Below, piece after piece: positions 45,601 to 55,800 of a stretch of DNA of 64,000 bases. How positions within the stretch are numbered: the first letter of the stretch is position 1; each line of letters opens with the position of its first letter. Made by a program: the position numbers and the translations under genes. Origin of the DNA: Styela clava (taxonomy: Eukaryota; Chordata; Ascidiacea; Stolidobranchia; Styelidae); the NCBI RefSeq assembly GCF_964204865.1, contig NC_135250.1:13516001-13580000 (forward strand), read 5' to 3'. A model generated the notes under the pieces. It did no database searches. It saw nothing but the letters and a program-made list of their open reading frames with translations, and was not told the DNA's origin.

Positions 45601-47835
45601 AATTCTGGAATTAGCTAGAGATATCTCGCTTATAGTCAGCTTTTGTCATATTGATTCACTCAGACCTAATAAATTCGCCGAATTTCGTTTGCAAATAGAA
45701 AACTGTTTCTTTTTTTTTCGTGGCCCATTAACCAAAGAAAAATCAAAATCTCTGTGCAAAAATGGACACTTTCCCTTTAATTAGAATGAAAATTACCATT
45801 CAATAGCAGAAAACAGCATTATCAATCATTTGTACTACAATCGAAATCAAGGATAGTGATACATATAAGTAGCTATTTTTTATAGTTAATTTTTAACTGT
45901 AATTTAACTTGACAATGAAACCCTCTTACATCCTGGTTCAATAGAAAGTGTTCAACGAATTATCTCTTGGAAGGCAAATCTAGTTTGGTCCTCACATATC
46001 AAGTCTTTATTAAATAAAGTCAGGAAGTGATGAAACTATTCAAGTGCAAAATTAAAATATCAGCTAGTAAATCTTTCATCTTATATGGACACTAAAGTCT
46101 TCACAAATGAAAGAATTATAACGTGAGAGACGAATGTATGACAGAAAACATGAACTGATACAATAATTATTCGCGATATTGTGAAAATTACAGCATAAGT
46201 ATTGGAAGAGAAAATGCAAATAACTAACTCAATGAGTTGTGAAAAGCTCCGCTTCCATAGTTTGTTTTGTAATAATACTTCACCAATTTTTCTTGAAGTC
46301 CTTCCACAACATCCTACTATGTCTAGTTGTGACGCGCTATAAGTAATTCATATATGACATATGATGCTGTTACAATTTTACCAGATTTTTTTTCAATTTT
46401 TACTCAAACATTGACTATCACTTACAAGAACTCTCTGAAAACCACATTGCAATCTCACTCCCAATGTTAATCCAACATTTGCCCAGTTAATACGCCAGAT
46501 TATTCAGCATTTAGGTTTTGCAATTGTGACATATGGCGATTTGCATCAAACAGAATGAGAGATCGGTTCCACGTCTCAGTGTACATATTACTGACTACAG
46601 ATTTATAACCTTTTTTCATAAATATTTTATCGAATTATAATTATGTAATTTATTTCAATGCTGCTGGGATTATTATAGTTCCATGTTCATGACAGTTGTG
46701 GAATAAAACATGTGAGTACATTTGATAATCGAAAGCTATCATTATTGTGGCTTTCCATCCATGATTTCAGAAAGTGTACATTTGAGGATATTTTACTTTT
46801 ATCAAATATTCAATAATACCAACACACTTAGTTGTTATTCGTTCATTCGTGTAACTGGTGCTTGCGCTTCTATACCAAAATAGTCATCATAATTTAACCC
46901 ACACCTACCAGTGAACAAAATTATTACCGAGTGTCGCTTTCATGCTGGAAAATTATCGGCAATTTGCCGTATTGTTGGAAGTTGAAACTCTTTTTCCCAG
47001 ATTGGTAACTCATTTTTGACACTGTATTATATCTGTGGGCTGTGGCCTACTTCGAGAGTATTTCCCGGTGTTGTGAACATATGAGGCCAATCATTGAAGC
47101 TTAAATAAAAACAATAAATCAAACTCATGAAAATTTAAAAAAAAATTTTTACCTTTTAGTCTTAATATGTACTGAGAAAAATATTTTTTGTCATATTTCC
47201 CATCAGATAATAAAATATCTTGCTGATCTTTCTATTGCAGGAATTTGGACAAGAAAAAGAATTTTTACTAAGAGATAGGAAAAAGGTAATTTTCTTCAAT
47301 AATTCTTGAGCAATGCATTTACTATTCTATATTTACTATTTCTATACTTACTAGTAAAGTGCAAGACCGACACCAGTCTGCGGACCAGCGGTTGGGAAAT
47401 GATTTATACTATAAATTTTATAGGCTGTGAGGTAGCAATTGATGAATATAATACTGGCCATAAATCTACACACAGCACTAAACATATTATTCATTTTGCT
47501 AGTCGACCTCCTAATGACATTAAGAATTAAGTTGGATAAAGAATATTATATACAAAATATACTATCAAAAATATTTTCTATTGCTATGATTTCTGACTTT
47601 CAATACACTTTTTACATATTTCTTCTACTAGATCATGTCAGCTTTAAACCTCGATTTAATATATTGATTTTTCAATTCAGAATTTTTCATGTTCTACATG
47701 TAGAAATAAAAAGTATTGCTACAAAAGATATTTCTAAAATCTAATTTGAAAATTTATGTTATCTTTTACCAGAATGATCGTTATTCAAATGATGCTGTTA
47801 CTTTGTTGGAAGGCTCTTCTGAAGATGAATTTTGA
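39658..47835 (+). CDS. Type I membrane protein with acidic 14-residue repeats and Ser/Thr-rich stalk (781 aa)
   Basis: Eight exons in consistent phase: 39658-39736, 40039-41878, 42937-43043, 43803-43844, 45100-45140, 45347-45475, 47241-47285, 47773-47835. All are GT-AG, total 2346 bp. Exon 1 encodes a signal peptide ([15 protein letters not shown]). A furin-type RIRR site follows (residues 29-32). Exon 2 (1840 bp) has about 22 copies of a [18 protein letters not shown] repeat (residues ~70-380), then a Thr/Ser-rich region (~400-640), probably O-glycosylated. Exon 6 encodes a single transmembrane helix ([19 protein letters not shown], ~712-730) and a basic stop-transfer. The 50-residue cytoplasmic tail has two acidic dileucine motifs (EKEFLL, DAVTLL) and ends SSEDEF. 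No orthologue is recognised; it looks like a mucin-like surface protein subject to endocytic sorting. SINEs occupy introns 3 and 4. Confidence 0.85.
40164..41098 (+). repeat. 42 bp coding minisatellite, about 22 units
   Basis: Each 42 bp unit encodes 14 residues around [10 protein letters not shown]. Early units are almost identical in DNA as well as protein; later units vary (QPLND, NIQPP, shortened NDGNNA units) and form a larger compound pattern. Since 42 is a multiple of three, other frames also stay open on both strands, producing long but spurious antisense and Met-rich frames. Copy number is likely polymorphic. Confidence 0.95.
43205..43770 (+). mobile_element. tRNA-derived SINE, copy 1
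   Basis: A box-A-like GTGTGGCGCATCATGCTAAG (43208-43227) and box-B-like GATTCAAACCC (43286-43296) show tRNA-type Pol III promoter layout. It is followed by GTGGGAGATA, GCTTCCTCCACTATCGAGTC, CATATGATTAGGC and GGGATAAATATG blocks shared with the copy at 43.9 kb. It lies in intron 3 of the membrane-protein gene. The exact 3' end is uncertain. Confidence 0.7.
43920..44345 (+). mobile_element. tRNA-derived SINE, copy 2 (5' part diverged)
   Basis: It shares box-B-like GGTTTGCATCC (43958-43968) and the downstream blocks TGTGGGAGATAATTATG, TCTTCCTCCACCATCAAGTC, CATATGATTGGGC and GTGATAAATATGG with copy 1. It lies in intron 4. It is followed at 44241-44292 by a repeat tail also found at 18078-18138. 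Confidence 0.65.
44241..44400 (-). repeat. Dispersed repeat tail with hairpin
   Basis: ATCAATCAATTTTATTCGGT and ACAAACAAAACAACAACAAA match 18.08-18.14 kb. They are followed by GGACGGGCA and TGCCCGTCCC arms flanking a short AT-rich loop. Possibly the 3' end of a non-LTR element in antisense. Confidence 0.5.
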
Positions 47836-50800
47836 TGACAAGCCTTTATTAGGAAAATTATTGGTATGGGCTGCCATCCATACTTGCTGGAAAAGAAAGC
47901 GTGATCTGTTTGATATAAACATAAATATTTTAGAACTAGAAATATTCCTATAATATGACAAAATATTCCAAAAGTTATTATTACTATTGCATAGATAAAG
48001 TAGCTCTGAATGGAGATTTTAAAACCAAGAAATAAATGAAAACAAGACAAACTCCATGGTTAAGTAACTGTAACCTATCAAGTTAATTGAGTTTACTTCG
48101 TATCACAGTTCTTTGTGTTTTGAAATGGATCTTGAGCATCAAAAATTAGCATATCTTGCTAAATAGATGTTTTTCTACTTTTACCTGAGAGTTGCTCGGC
48201 CGATACATATACGATATAAACTCATATGCTATATATTCTAGAAAATGTAGGTCGCTATTTTTATTTTTCATATATGTTTGACCATGCATATTACAATAAT
48301 GGGCTCCAACGGTACATTTGCACTTCTTTTTGTGTCTGCGTTATACCTATTCCATTTATTATGGTTCTGAAAACATGATCATGTTTCAATCCTTGTTATA
48401 AATATGTTCGCTATCTGGCAAAATTCATAATTCTCTGAGTGTTTCTTAACCAAGATCAAACTTTAGTTCAGTATTGAACTGTTATGTGATTTACACAGTT
48501 TTGATGGTATGGATTTTTACATGTACTTCAGCAATATTCTTATTCTTTTTTTGCCTAATAGCAGCCTCAATAATTTTTTATTGAGATATAACTCATTAAT
48601 TACACCTGATTTGAATTGAGTACTTCAATATTGTTAATCATAATTCAGTGAAGCATTTGTCATCATTAATTTACTGTGAAATCCAATGAATTTTCTTCAA
48701 TTTTTTATTATTTCTGTAGCACTTTTTCTGTAACACATATTTTTGTAATTTTCTTTGCCTAGTATTTTTTCCGCCCTTGCAATATTGATGATTTTGAAAA
48801 CAACCCAGCTGTAGCTAGTTCTGGGCTTCTGCAATGTTGTGTATAAATTTTTTCAAAGCAATGAAATTTTCATTGGTATTGCCAATTTCTCGACTGAGAA
48901 CTGAAGTGAAATATACTGGTAAATATCCTGTTGTGTCTACCAGGTTTCTTCCAGATGAACCGGTGTGCGCATTGACAACTGCTGATCATTGAGACCCATT
49001 CAACTTCTAATTACAGTTTAAGTGATGCACTGGAAAATATTTCTGTTAAAAATCAATTCTTTGACAATTTAAAGGAACTCTGGTGATATTTTTTTCTATG
49101 AAAATGTAAATTATATGTATGTACCGTAGTTCTCGAATATTTTGGTTAAAGCATTGTGAAATCAGTTATAGCAGAACTATGTATGTATATTTGTCACCAT
49201 TCATCTAAAGCAGGGCACATTAAAAAAATAGGAGAGATTGTTTTTTTCTCCTGCAACGCCCTGAAGAACAACAGTAGTTACTATTTACAATGTTATTTGC
49301 TTAGTTATAATATCAAATACCAAGTGCCATATAAAGTATTTGCTTCCTTATGTTACATGCTTTAATAGATGTGTTTACTAATTTCTTATTCTTGAGAGTA
49401 TTGAATAGATATTTTCTGAAATTGTCTTATCTCATGTCTGGCCCTGGTGGTACCCCAACTGTAAGTTATATCTGGATTTTAATCATTTACCTGTTCCTGA
49501 CATTACTTTTCTCTTTTCTAAAGCTACCTTAGTGGGAATGTCATGGGCCCCATTGACCATTTTTCTCAGGCAATTATAATATGTATATTTGCGACTGGGT
49601 AGGGCCTTGATTAAGTCTTATCATCAAACAGGCTTACCAACCTTGTCCCACTAATTTTTGTGAAAATGTTATATTTGTGTTGAAAGACTTGCATTTTTCA
49701 ATACCATTAAATTTTTAATATTGAGTTTACAGAAGGACATATAATCCTTATTCGCTTCGAAAAAAATGGGGTTATTCTATTTCATCCATGACAATTATTT
49801 GTCGAAATGTTGCAATTCGTCATATTTGATGACTATTTCACACGGACCAAAGTCTCTGAGATTTTTCCAATATGGTTCGATTTTAAATTTGTAACTGCGG
49901 TTTAACATATTGTATTAAATTTAATTTGTAGTAGACTGTTTGTACTCTTTCAAATGTACTGGGAAAATGATCTGCAATTTCAAGTATTGTATTAAATTTA
50001 CCCCAATATATATCTTGAAATACTAATGCCATGGCTAGTAAAGTAACGAGTATTTGTCATGTTTAGAGTCTGAAATGAAATAGTTGGGACTTGGGAGTGT
50101 AAATTAGATATGAAATACATTGAATTTTTTGTCAGAATCCGATTCACTGGAACCAGCTAATTCTGTATATTGTTTTCATGCTTATTTGCAAACTTAGAAG
50201 GTAGCCAAATGTGCATGATACCGTTGTGATTTTGCAGAGATCAGGCAAACGTCAGTAGGAACTTGTTTAACAACCTATGCCTTTAGGAACTGGAGATTGA
50301 ACCCTAGAGAATCGGCCTGGTCATGAATGGCTAATCTGTGTCATAATTTGGGATTATGTCTAAATTAAATGTATTTTGGGGGGTCAATAGTATTTCATAG
50401 TGGTCTGCATGTGAACAAAACCAATTTCAGAACTCAAAATGTTTGAGTTTACATTATCCATGCTTGATCCGAGTGTTCTTAATTACGGTGACGTCATCAT
50501 ATTTTTTTTTTATGTATAATTTTTATTTTGCAACAAGGTCAATTTTATTTGTATGAGTATTTCAAAGCCCAAAAATAAACAAAGAATCTGTTGTTAGTTG
50601 AAAACGAAGTATTTTGAACGCGCGAGCAACGTTCTCCGGCTCATAATAAACAAACAAAGATACCAGACAGCACGCGATCAAATGCTCTTCGATAAAACGA
50701 ATATCACTTCCCCCACAAATCCCACTTTTGTTTTATTTTGAAGGTGACGTAAAGCTCTTCTAAAAGAGAACTCTTTCTTTCGCATATCAATCACGTGTCG

Positions 50801-51751
50801 ACCACAGCGTTAAAAGTGAGAAACTTTTTCTCGAAATATTTTGAAATTTCTCTCTTCTTACCGGCGTACGGCCGTACACATTTACGCCACGTAATGTGGG
50901 CGCGTTTTAGTGGAAAGCGACGAAAATAAGCTTTTTAGGGCACATTAATGATGTCTTTGGCATATTTGGTTGATGAAATATTAAAAAAATTATAGAGGGG
51001 TGTCAAAATGACCCAGGAACACCAGCGGTCATTAGAAAGAAGCCTAATGATGATTGAGAAAACGAATATTGTTGAGCATCTTTGTTGAAAAACATTCTCT
51101 AAGTTCCGTAAGTTATGACGTGAATATTTTAATGAACACCGAACTGGTCGGAGTATTGAATATTGTTATGCCATAATTATATGAAGTTTGAACCACACCA
51201 ACTGTACTGTCGTTGAATCTCCGGAACGTCGAAAACAAAGTGCGTAACGTTTAAACTATTAGTAAGCCTCGGAATGGAACCAAAGTTAGCTTACCAATCG
51301 GCACCGTCCCGGTTTTTAGCTCCATATATATAGTAAGCCTAGAAATAGGGTTTCGCAATCTTTAACCCGGGTTTTTGCGAGTTTCGTTTTTTTTTTCAAA
51401 TATATGCATTTGGTTTCCTACTATGTATTGAAAAAAAAAATGCTCGCTTTCGATTTATTACAAAACAAAATTGACGATTGCTTCTACGTTCTATTCTTGT
51501 TCACAATTTGGCCACCCAACCCACCGTTCATGCATTTTATTTTACTCCTCAAATTGTATTAAAAATGCTTTGGACACATAAATACAAATCCACCCCGCTG
51601 AATCAATTATGGTGGTGGTAGTTTTTTTTTCCGTATTCCGTTTTTACAGTTTGAACCCGTCCAACCTCCAGAATCTCGACCCCATCTAAATTTATAATTG
51701 TTTGATATATGAAACACCCGACCTCTAGTTATCCAACATCATTGACAACTG
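47836..51751. other. 3' UTR of the membrane-protein gene and intergenic DNA
   Basis: About 3.9 kb without a recognisable gene; open frames are short and AT-rich. An AATAAA occurs at 48033-48038, about 200 bp past the stop, and is a plausible polyadenylation signal. No retroelement 5' LTR was found upstream of the Gypsy-type remnant. Confidence 0.45.
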
Positions 51752-51802
51752 GTGCCAAACGGAACGATTCCATCACAAATTTAAAAATTACTCCAATAAA
51801 TT

Positions 51803-52169
51803 TTGTGCCCGATTTGGATGGAATTGAACTGGCTGGCCGTAAAAGAGTTCCTTGGTTTAACCCAAAACGTGTTTGATGCGCTGCTGCGTTCAAAATTTTT
51901 CGAAGGTTTAGAGGCTGACATGCAGAGGCACCTTCGTTACCCAGAGCCCGAGTCATTTGAGGAACTGGTGAGGGCAGCAGTAGCATTTGAAGATTAAGAA
52001 CGTTCTGGCCGTAAAAGCGTTCCCTGGTTTAGCCCAAAACGTGTTTGATGCGCTGCTGCGTTCAAAATTTCTCGAAGGTTTAGAGGCTGACGTGCAGAGG
52101 CACTTTTGTTACCCAGAGCCCGAGTCATTTGAGGAACAGGTGAGGGCAGCAGTAGCATTTGAAGATTAA
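51803..52169 (+). pseudogene. gag fragment present as a tandem duplication
   Basis: Two adjacent ~172 bp copies encode nearly the same ~55 residues, including QNVFDALLRSKFxEGLEAD and YPEPESFEE followed by VRAAVAFED. This is the gag segment just before the nucleocapsid. Each copy ends in a stop after FED, so the frame into the zinc knuckle is broken. Confidence 0.8.
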
Positions 52170-52306
52170 GAACGTTTTCGTTTTGCATCTAAGTAATCCT
52201 GAAACCGATTGTTGCAATAGCCCAAAATGTTTTCGACAAACCGGAGGGAGAAACAATTCAAAAACAGGAACAGCCATGTTGTGATTCTTCCAAACAAATT
52301 GAGGGA

Positions 52307-52654
52307 TTGCAGGTAATTTTTAAACAGTTGGTAGAAACGCTGTCTGCCCACATTTCCCAGTCTGGCCCCCCTTATAGGTATTCCAATAGTAATAATCGTC
52401 GTTCTCGCTTACGTGGAGCATGTTATACCTGTGGTGCTTTTGGCCTCTATCGTAATAATTGTCCACATCGTCCCTGCCCACGTTGCAATAATCCCGGACA
52501 TTCTGGTCAAGCTTGCCCCCATGCTACAAGGAATAGTAGATTTAAAATCTCAACAGCGATTATAAGGTCCACATTTTTTGCTGCGCCCACTTGTTCAAAC
52601 ATTTGTTTGGAACAATATGATGTCGAAAACTTAATCATTTTATTCTATTCCTAA
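52307..52654 (+). pseudogene. gag nucleocapsid zinc-knuckle fragment
   Basis: Two adjacent CCHC motifs lie at residues ~38-66. The first, CYTCGAFGLYRNNC, has Leu where the zinc-binding His should be; the second, CPRCNNPGHSGQAC, is intact. A G run (52685-52695) and stops follow. Confidence 0.8.
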
Positions 52655-52776
52655 GTTAATTGATCCTAGTTTATATGAATGCATTTGGGGGGGGGGGAAT
52701 TAGGGCCATGTTCTGTCGCAATCAGAGGAGTTGCTGAGGGTTCTGCCCAAGCTTTTGGTCATTTAATGGCGAAATT

Positions 52777-53199
52777 GTGCATTGCATTGACCATGTTTGT
52801 GTTAAACAATCCATAGTAGTACCTGACATTAAGGTCGCTCAGGGGATTTTGGGCATGAATTATTTTGTCGAACATGACTGTACGCTTAAATTGCGTTCCG
52901 GTGAACTTGACGATCAAAATGTTTCCCTTGTTAAAAAAAAAACTTGGCTGAGCCCTGGTGTAATGATAAAGGTCCCAGTATGTCCCCCTGAAGAGGGGGA
53001 AAGTTTGCCTGAGCACCTCGATCCGTGGAGTGGAGTGGAACGTTTAAATGAAGATGAGCAAAGCCAACTTCGGGCACTGTTAATCAAGTACCAAGATATA
53101 TTTGCCGAGCCTGGGGCACCCATGGGAAGGATATCAATAGCAAAACATCAAATAGTAACAAGATCAGCTCAGCCTGTTAACGAAATCCATATCGAATAG
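52777..53199 (+). pseudogene. Protease-to-reverse-transcriptase linker fragment
   Basis: It encodes GILGMNYFVEHDCTLKLRSG, typical of the end of Gypsy-type protease regions, then LRALLIKYQDIFAEPGAPMG and a H-QIVTRSAQPVNE segment that normally leads straight into reverse transcriptase. The frame stops at 53199 and resumes in another frame at ~53200, a frameshift. Confidence 0.8.
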
Positions 53200-53240
53200 G
53201 ATTTGCAAAGCGAAAAATTGCAGAGAAAGAAGTAGATGAG

Positions 53241-54101
53241 ATGCTATCTTCTGGAGTCATTCAATCTAGCGTAAGCCCATACAATGCCACGATCGTGCTT
53301 GTCCCTGAGAAGGATGGGAAGTGGAGGTTCTGTGTCGACTATAGAGCCTTGAATGAGGTCACTCTGAATGACGCGTATAGCCTGCCACACATGGAGAATG
53401 TTGTCGAAACATTGGGCGGAGCCAGAGGTTTTTCAACGCTTGATCTTGCGGGTGGATACTGGCAGATGGAACTGGATGAACGAGATCGTGAGAAAACTGC
53501 ATTTTTTGTGCCTGGAAGAGGGCATTCCAAGTTCTGTGTGCTCCCCTTCGGCTTGTGTGACTCGGGAGCACAGTTCAGCCGCGTTTTAGAGCACATGCTG
53601 AAAGATGTTTTGTGGGGATCATGCGTTTCATTTTTGGGCGGCGTTCTGTCGTATGGACAGGATTTCGGTTCTGCCAGTTGCAACCTGCGGGCGGATTTTG
53701 GGAAAATTCGTGGGGCAGATTTGAAACTTGGGCCAACGGGATGTCACCTGTTTTCTGGGTTGGTGGAATGTTTGGGTCACGAGAGTGCGGAAGAGAGGGT
53801 TGTGTGCGGCGGAGGGAAGATTCCAGCAGTTCGAGATCGGCCAAGTCCTGGTTTCCTCGGAGGGGTAGGAGCATTCCTCGGATTCACTGGTTTCTGCCGA
53901 GGGTTTGTCACCTTATATGCGAAAATTGCGAGCGGATGCGGGGTTTACAGAAGGGCCGATTCGCATGTTTCACATATAATTGGGTGCTTGGGGCAACGTG
54001 ACGGTGAACCCTCTCGTGCTGAGTTGCTCCTTTTTTCAAATTTTGTTCGTGGACTTGTGTCCCGTGGTCATCCCTTTTCATTGAGGGTGGGGTTCTTTTA
54101 A
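53241..54101 (+). pseudogene. Gypsy-type reverse transcriptase, catalytically dead
   Basis: Conserved blocks are clear: GVIQSSVSPYNATIVLVPEK, KWRFCVDYRALNEVT, FSTLDLAGGYWQMELDE, KTAFFVPG and FCVLPFGLCDSGAQFSRV. The catalytic (Y/F)xDD position reads FLGG at 53631-53642, so both metal-binding aspartates are glycine. Downstream, LGPTGCHLFSG and AFLGFTGFCRGF remain from the thumb/connection. The C-terminal part becomes Gly/Arg-rich and loses RNase H similarity. Confidence 0.85.
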
Positions 54102-54264
54102 GGAGCCACGAAAAGGATTCTTGGTTGCCGGGGGGTCATTTGAGTTGGCTCGTCGACAGTTGCAGAGGGCCGCCGTTGGATATGACAGTTTTTCATGCGA
54201 GTGGTTTGGTGTGTTGTTTTTGACCTGCCGGGGCGGGGAAGCTTGACTCTGGCTGAGTTGGCCC

Positions 54265-54519
54265 TTGTCAAGTTGTGAAGCCTTTACCCAGTTGTGCGTG
54301 TCGTATTGGAAAGGAAGGGGGAGGGGGATGATTGTTTGTCCATGTGGAAAGTTTGAGACCTTTTCCAGCGGTGACGTTGCTGGAATTGGCGCTGGGGCGT
54401 TGGAGTGCATAGACACAGATGTCCCCCAGGATCAAAAAATAGTCACTAGTCCAAATATTGATTCTGGAGGTCGTGTTCGCAAGCGACCCAAATACTTGAA
54501 GGATTACGACTGTAGATAA
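54265..54519 (+). pseudogene. Terminal piece of the Gypsy-type polyprotein
   Basis: The end RVRKRPKYLKDYDCR resembles the very C-terminus of Gypsy-type polyproteins. The rest of integrase is absent between this and the reverse transcriptase fragment, an internal deletion. Confidence 0.5.
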
Positions 54520-54703
54520 ATATTTGCTTTTATACAGTTTCGTTTATGACTATTTTTATTGTATCATCTTGTTTAAACCATCTGGCTATGAGGTGAGATA
54601 TTTTTACAAGGGGAAGGGGTTAAAATTAAATTAAAAAAAAAATTATTATGATTACTTTATTCAATTTTGAGAATTAAACTTGTGGAGTTTCATCTTAAAC
54701 AAG

Positions 54704-54950
54704 GGAGGAATTCTGTAACGGATTTTTTTATCCTTGTGTTTTAGTTTAGTCTGTTTTTTTATATTTGTCTATATGCTTTTTGAAGACCCTTAATTTGGAT
54801 ATACTTCATTCGGGTCCGGTTACTGTGAGACTCCGACCACCATCAGGTCGTGAGGAAAAGGACTGATGTCGGACGTGTTTTCATGTGTTATCCATTTTAT
54901 GCTGTTTTGAGTGTTTTAACTGTGGAGCTGCCTCATAATAAACCACAAAT
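54704..54950 (+). repeat. Polypurine tract and 3' LTR-like sequence
   Basis: AAGGGAGGAATTC is followed by TGTAACGG, a common Gypsy-type LTR start. The sequence contains an AATAAA at about 54938. The 3' boundary cannot be fixed without the partner LTR. Confidence 0.5.
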
Positions 54951-55224
54951 CCGGAATCTGAGTCTTCTGATTCTTTCAACACACAAAATAAAAACCGATC
55001 TGTGACACTTTGACATAGACTTTTGACCTTAGAAAAATTCTTCTTATACTTTACTATTGCTATTGCATTTTTCATGATTATTTTGAGACCGTTTTCGCGA
55101 GTTGGCGATTACAACCTAGTTTGCACTTTTAAAAACCATCATTTTGATTAAATATATCCAACTACCTTCCATATAAAAGTGGGTACCGGTAAAATTGAAA
55201 AGAAAAATGCATTGAAAGATTTCA

Positions 55225-55800
55225 AATTTGGTTTCAGAAAAGACTCCACAACCGAGCTCGCAATAACAGAATCGATGGGAAAATATTTGAAAATTTGTCA
55301 AATGGCAGAGTTACTAGTAGGCTACTGTTTTTTTTTTGGAATTAGTTAAAGGTTATTGTTACTGTAAACCATAAAACTGTGCTTGGTAAAATGTCAAGAC
55401 AACAGTAGGCCTACATTAAATACATAACATGTGGTGCACAACACAAGGAAGCACTTTTGGACCTCTTCTACTTTTAATATATATTAATGACTTACGAGTA
55501 GCAACTAGCTTGAACTCGAGACGGCACTCATTGATTCCGCTACACGATGTGAATAACTTCATCTTTCTATAAGAGAAAAATCAAGATGGTCAACCTCTGC
55601 TAAAAAGTAATAAATTATCTTTGAAACATTCAAAAACTAAATTCAAGGTTCAGGGTATCAGACAAACGTCTTGGCAGCTCCAAATTGACGATAAAAAAAA
55701 CAGAAAGAACAGAATTTATTAAATGAAGAACTTGTCTTGAAAGTATCATATTGATAACTTATGTAAAAAAGTTTCACGATCGCTCGGAATGTAAATTACT
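55225..55800 (+). pseudogene. Non-LTR (LINE) reverse transcriptase relic
   Basis: Translations in shifting frames give FGFRKDSTTELAI (55228-), then after a gap QGSTFGPLLLLIYINDL (55442-55492), PLHDVNNFIFL in place of the usual ADDTxLF catalytic block, KLSLKHSKTKFKV (55613-) and a TERTEFIK segment (~55700). These are consecutive motifs of jockey/CR1/Rex-type reverse transcriptases. The first catalytic Asp region is deleted and the second is mutated, so it is inactive. Confidence 0.75.

Larger units (their letters stand above)
51752..54950 (+). mobile_element. Degraded Ty3/Gypsy-type LTR retrotransposon
   Basis: The parts lie in element order on the plus strand: a primer-binding-site-like TGGTGCCAAACGG (51752), duplicated gag fragments, a nucleocapsid zinc-knuckle region, a protease/linker region, a reverse transcriptase core, the last residues of the integrase end, a purine-rich AAGGGAGGAAT tract and a TGTAAC LTR-like start (54715). 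RNase H and the integrase core are missing between ~54100 and 54265, and no 5' LTR was recognised. The coding parts are more GC-rich than the surroundings. It is an inactive copy. Confidence 0.85.
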
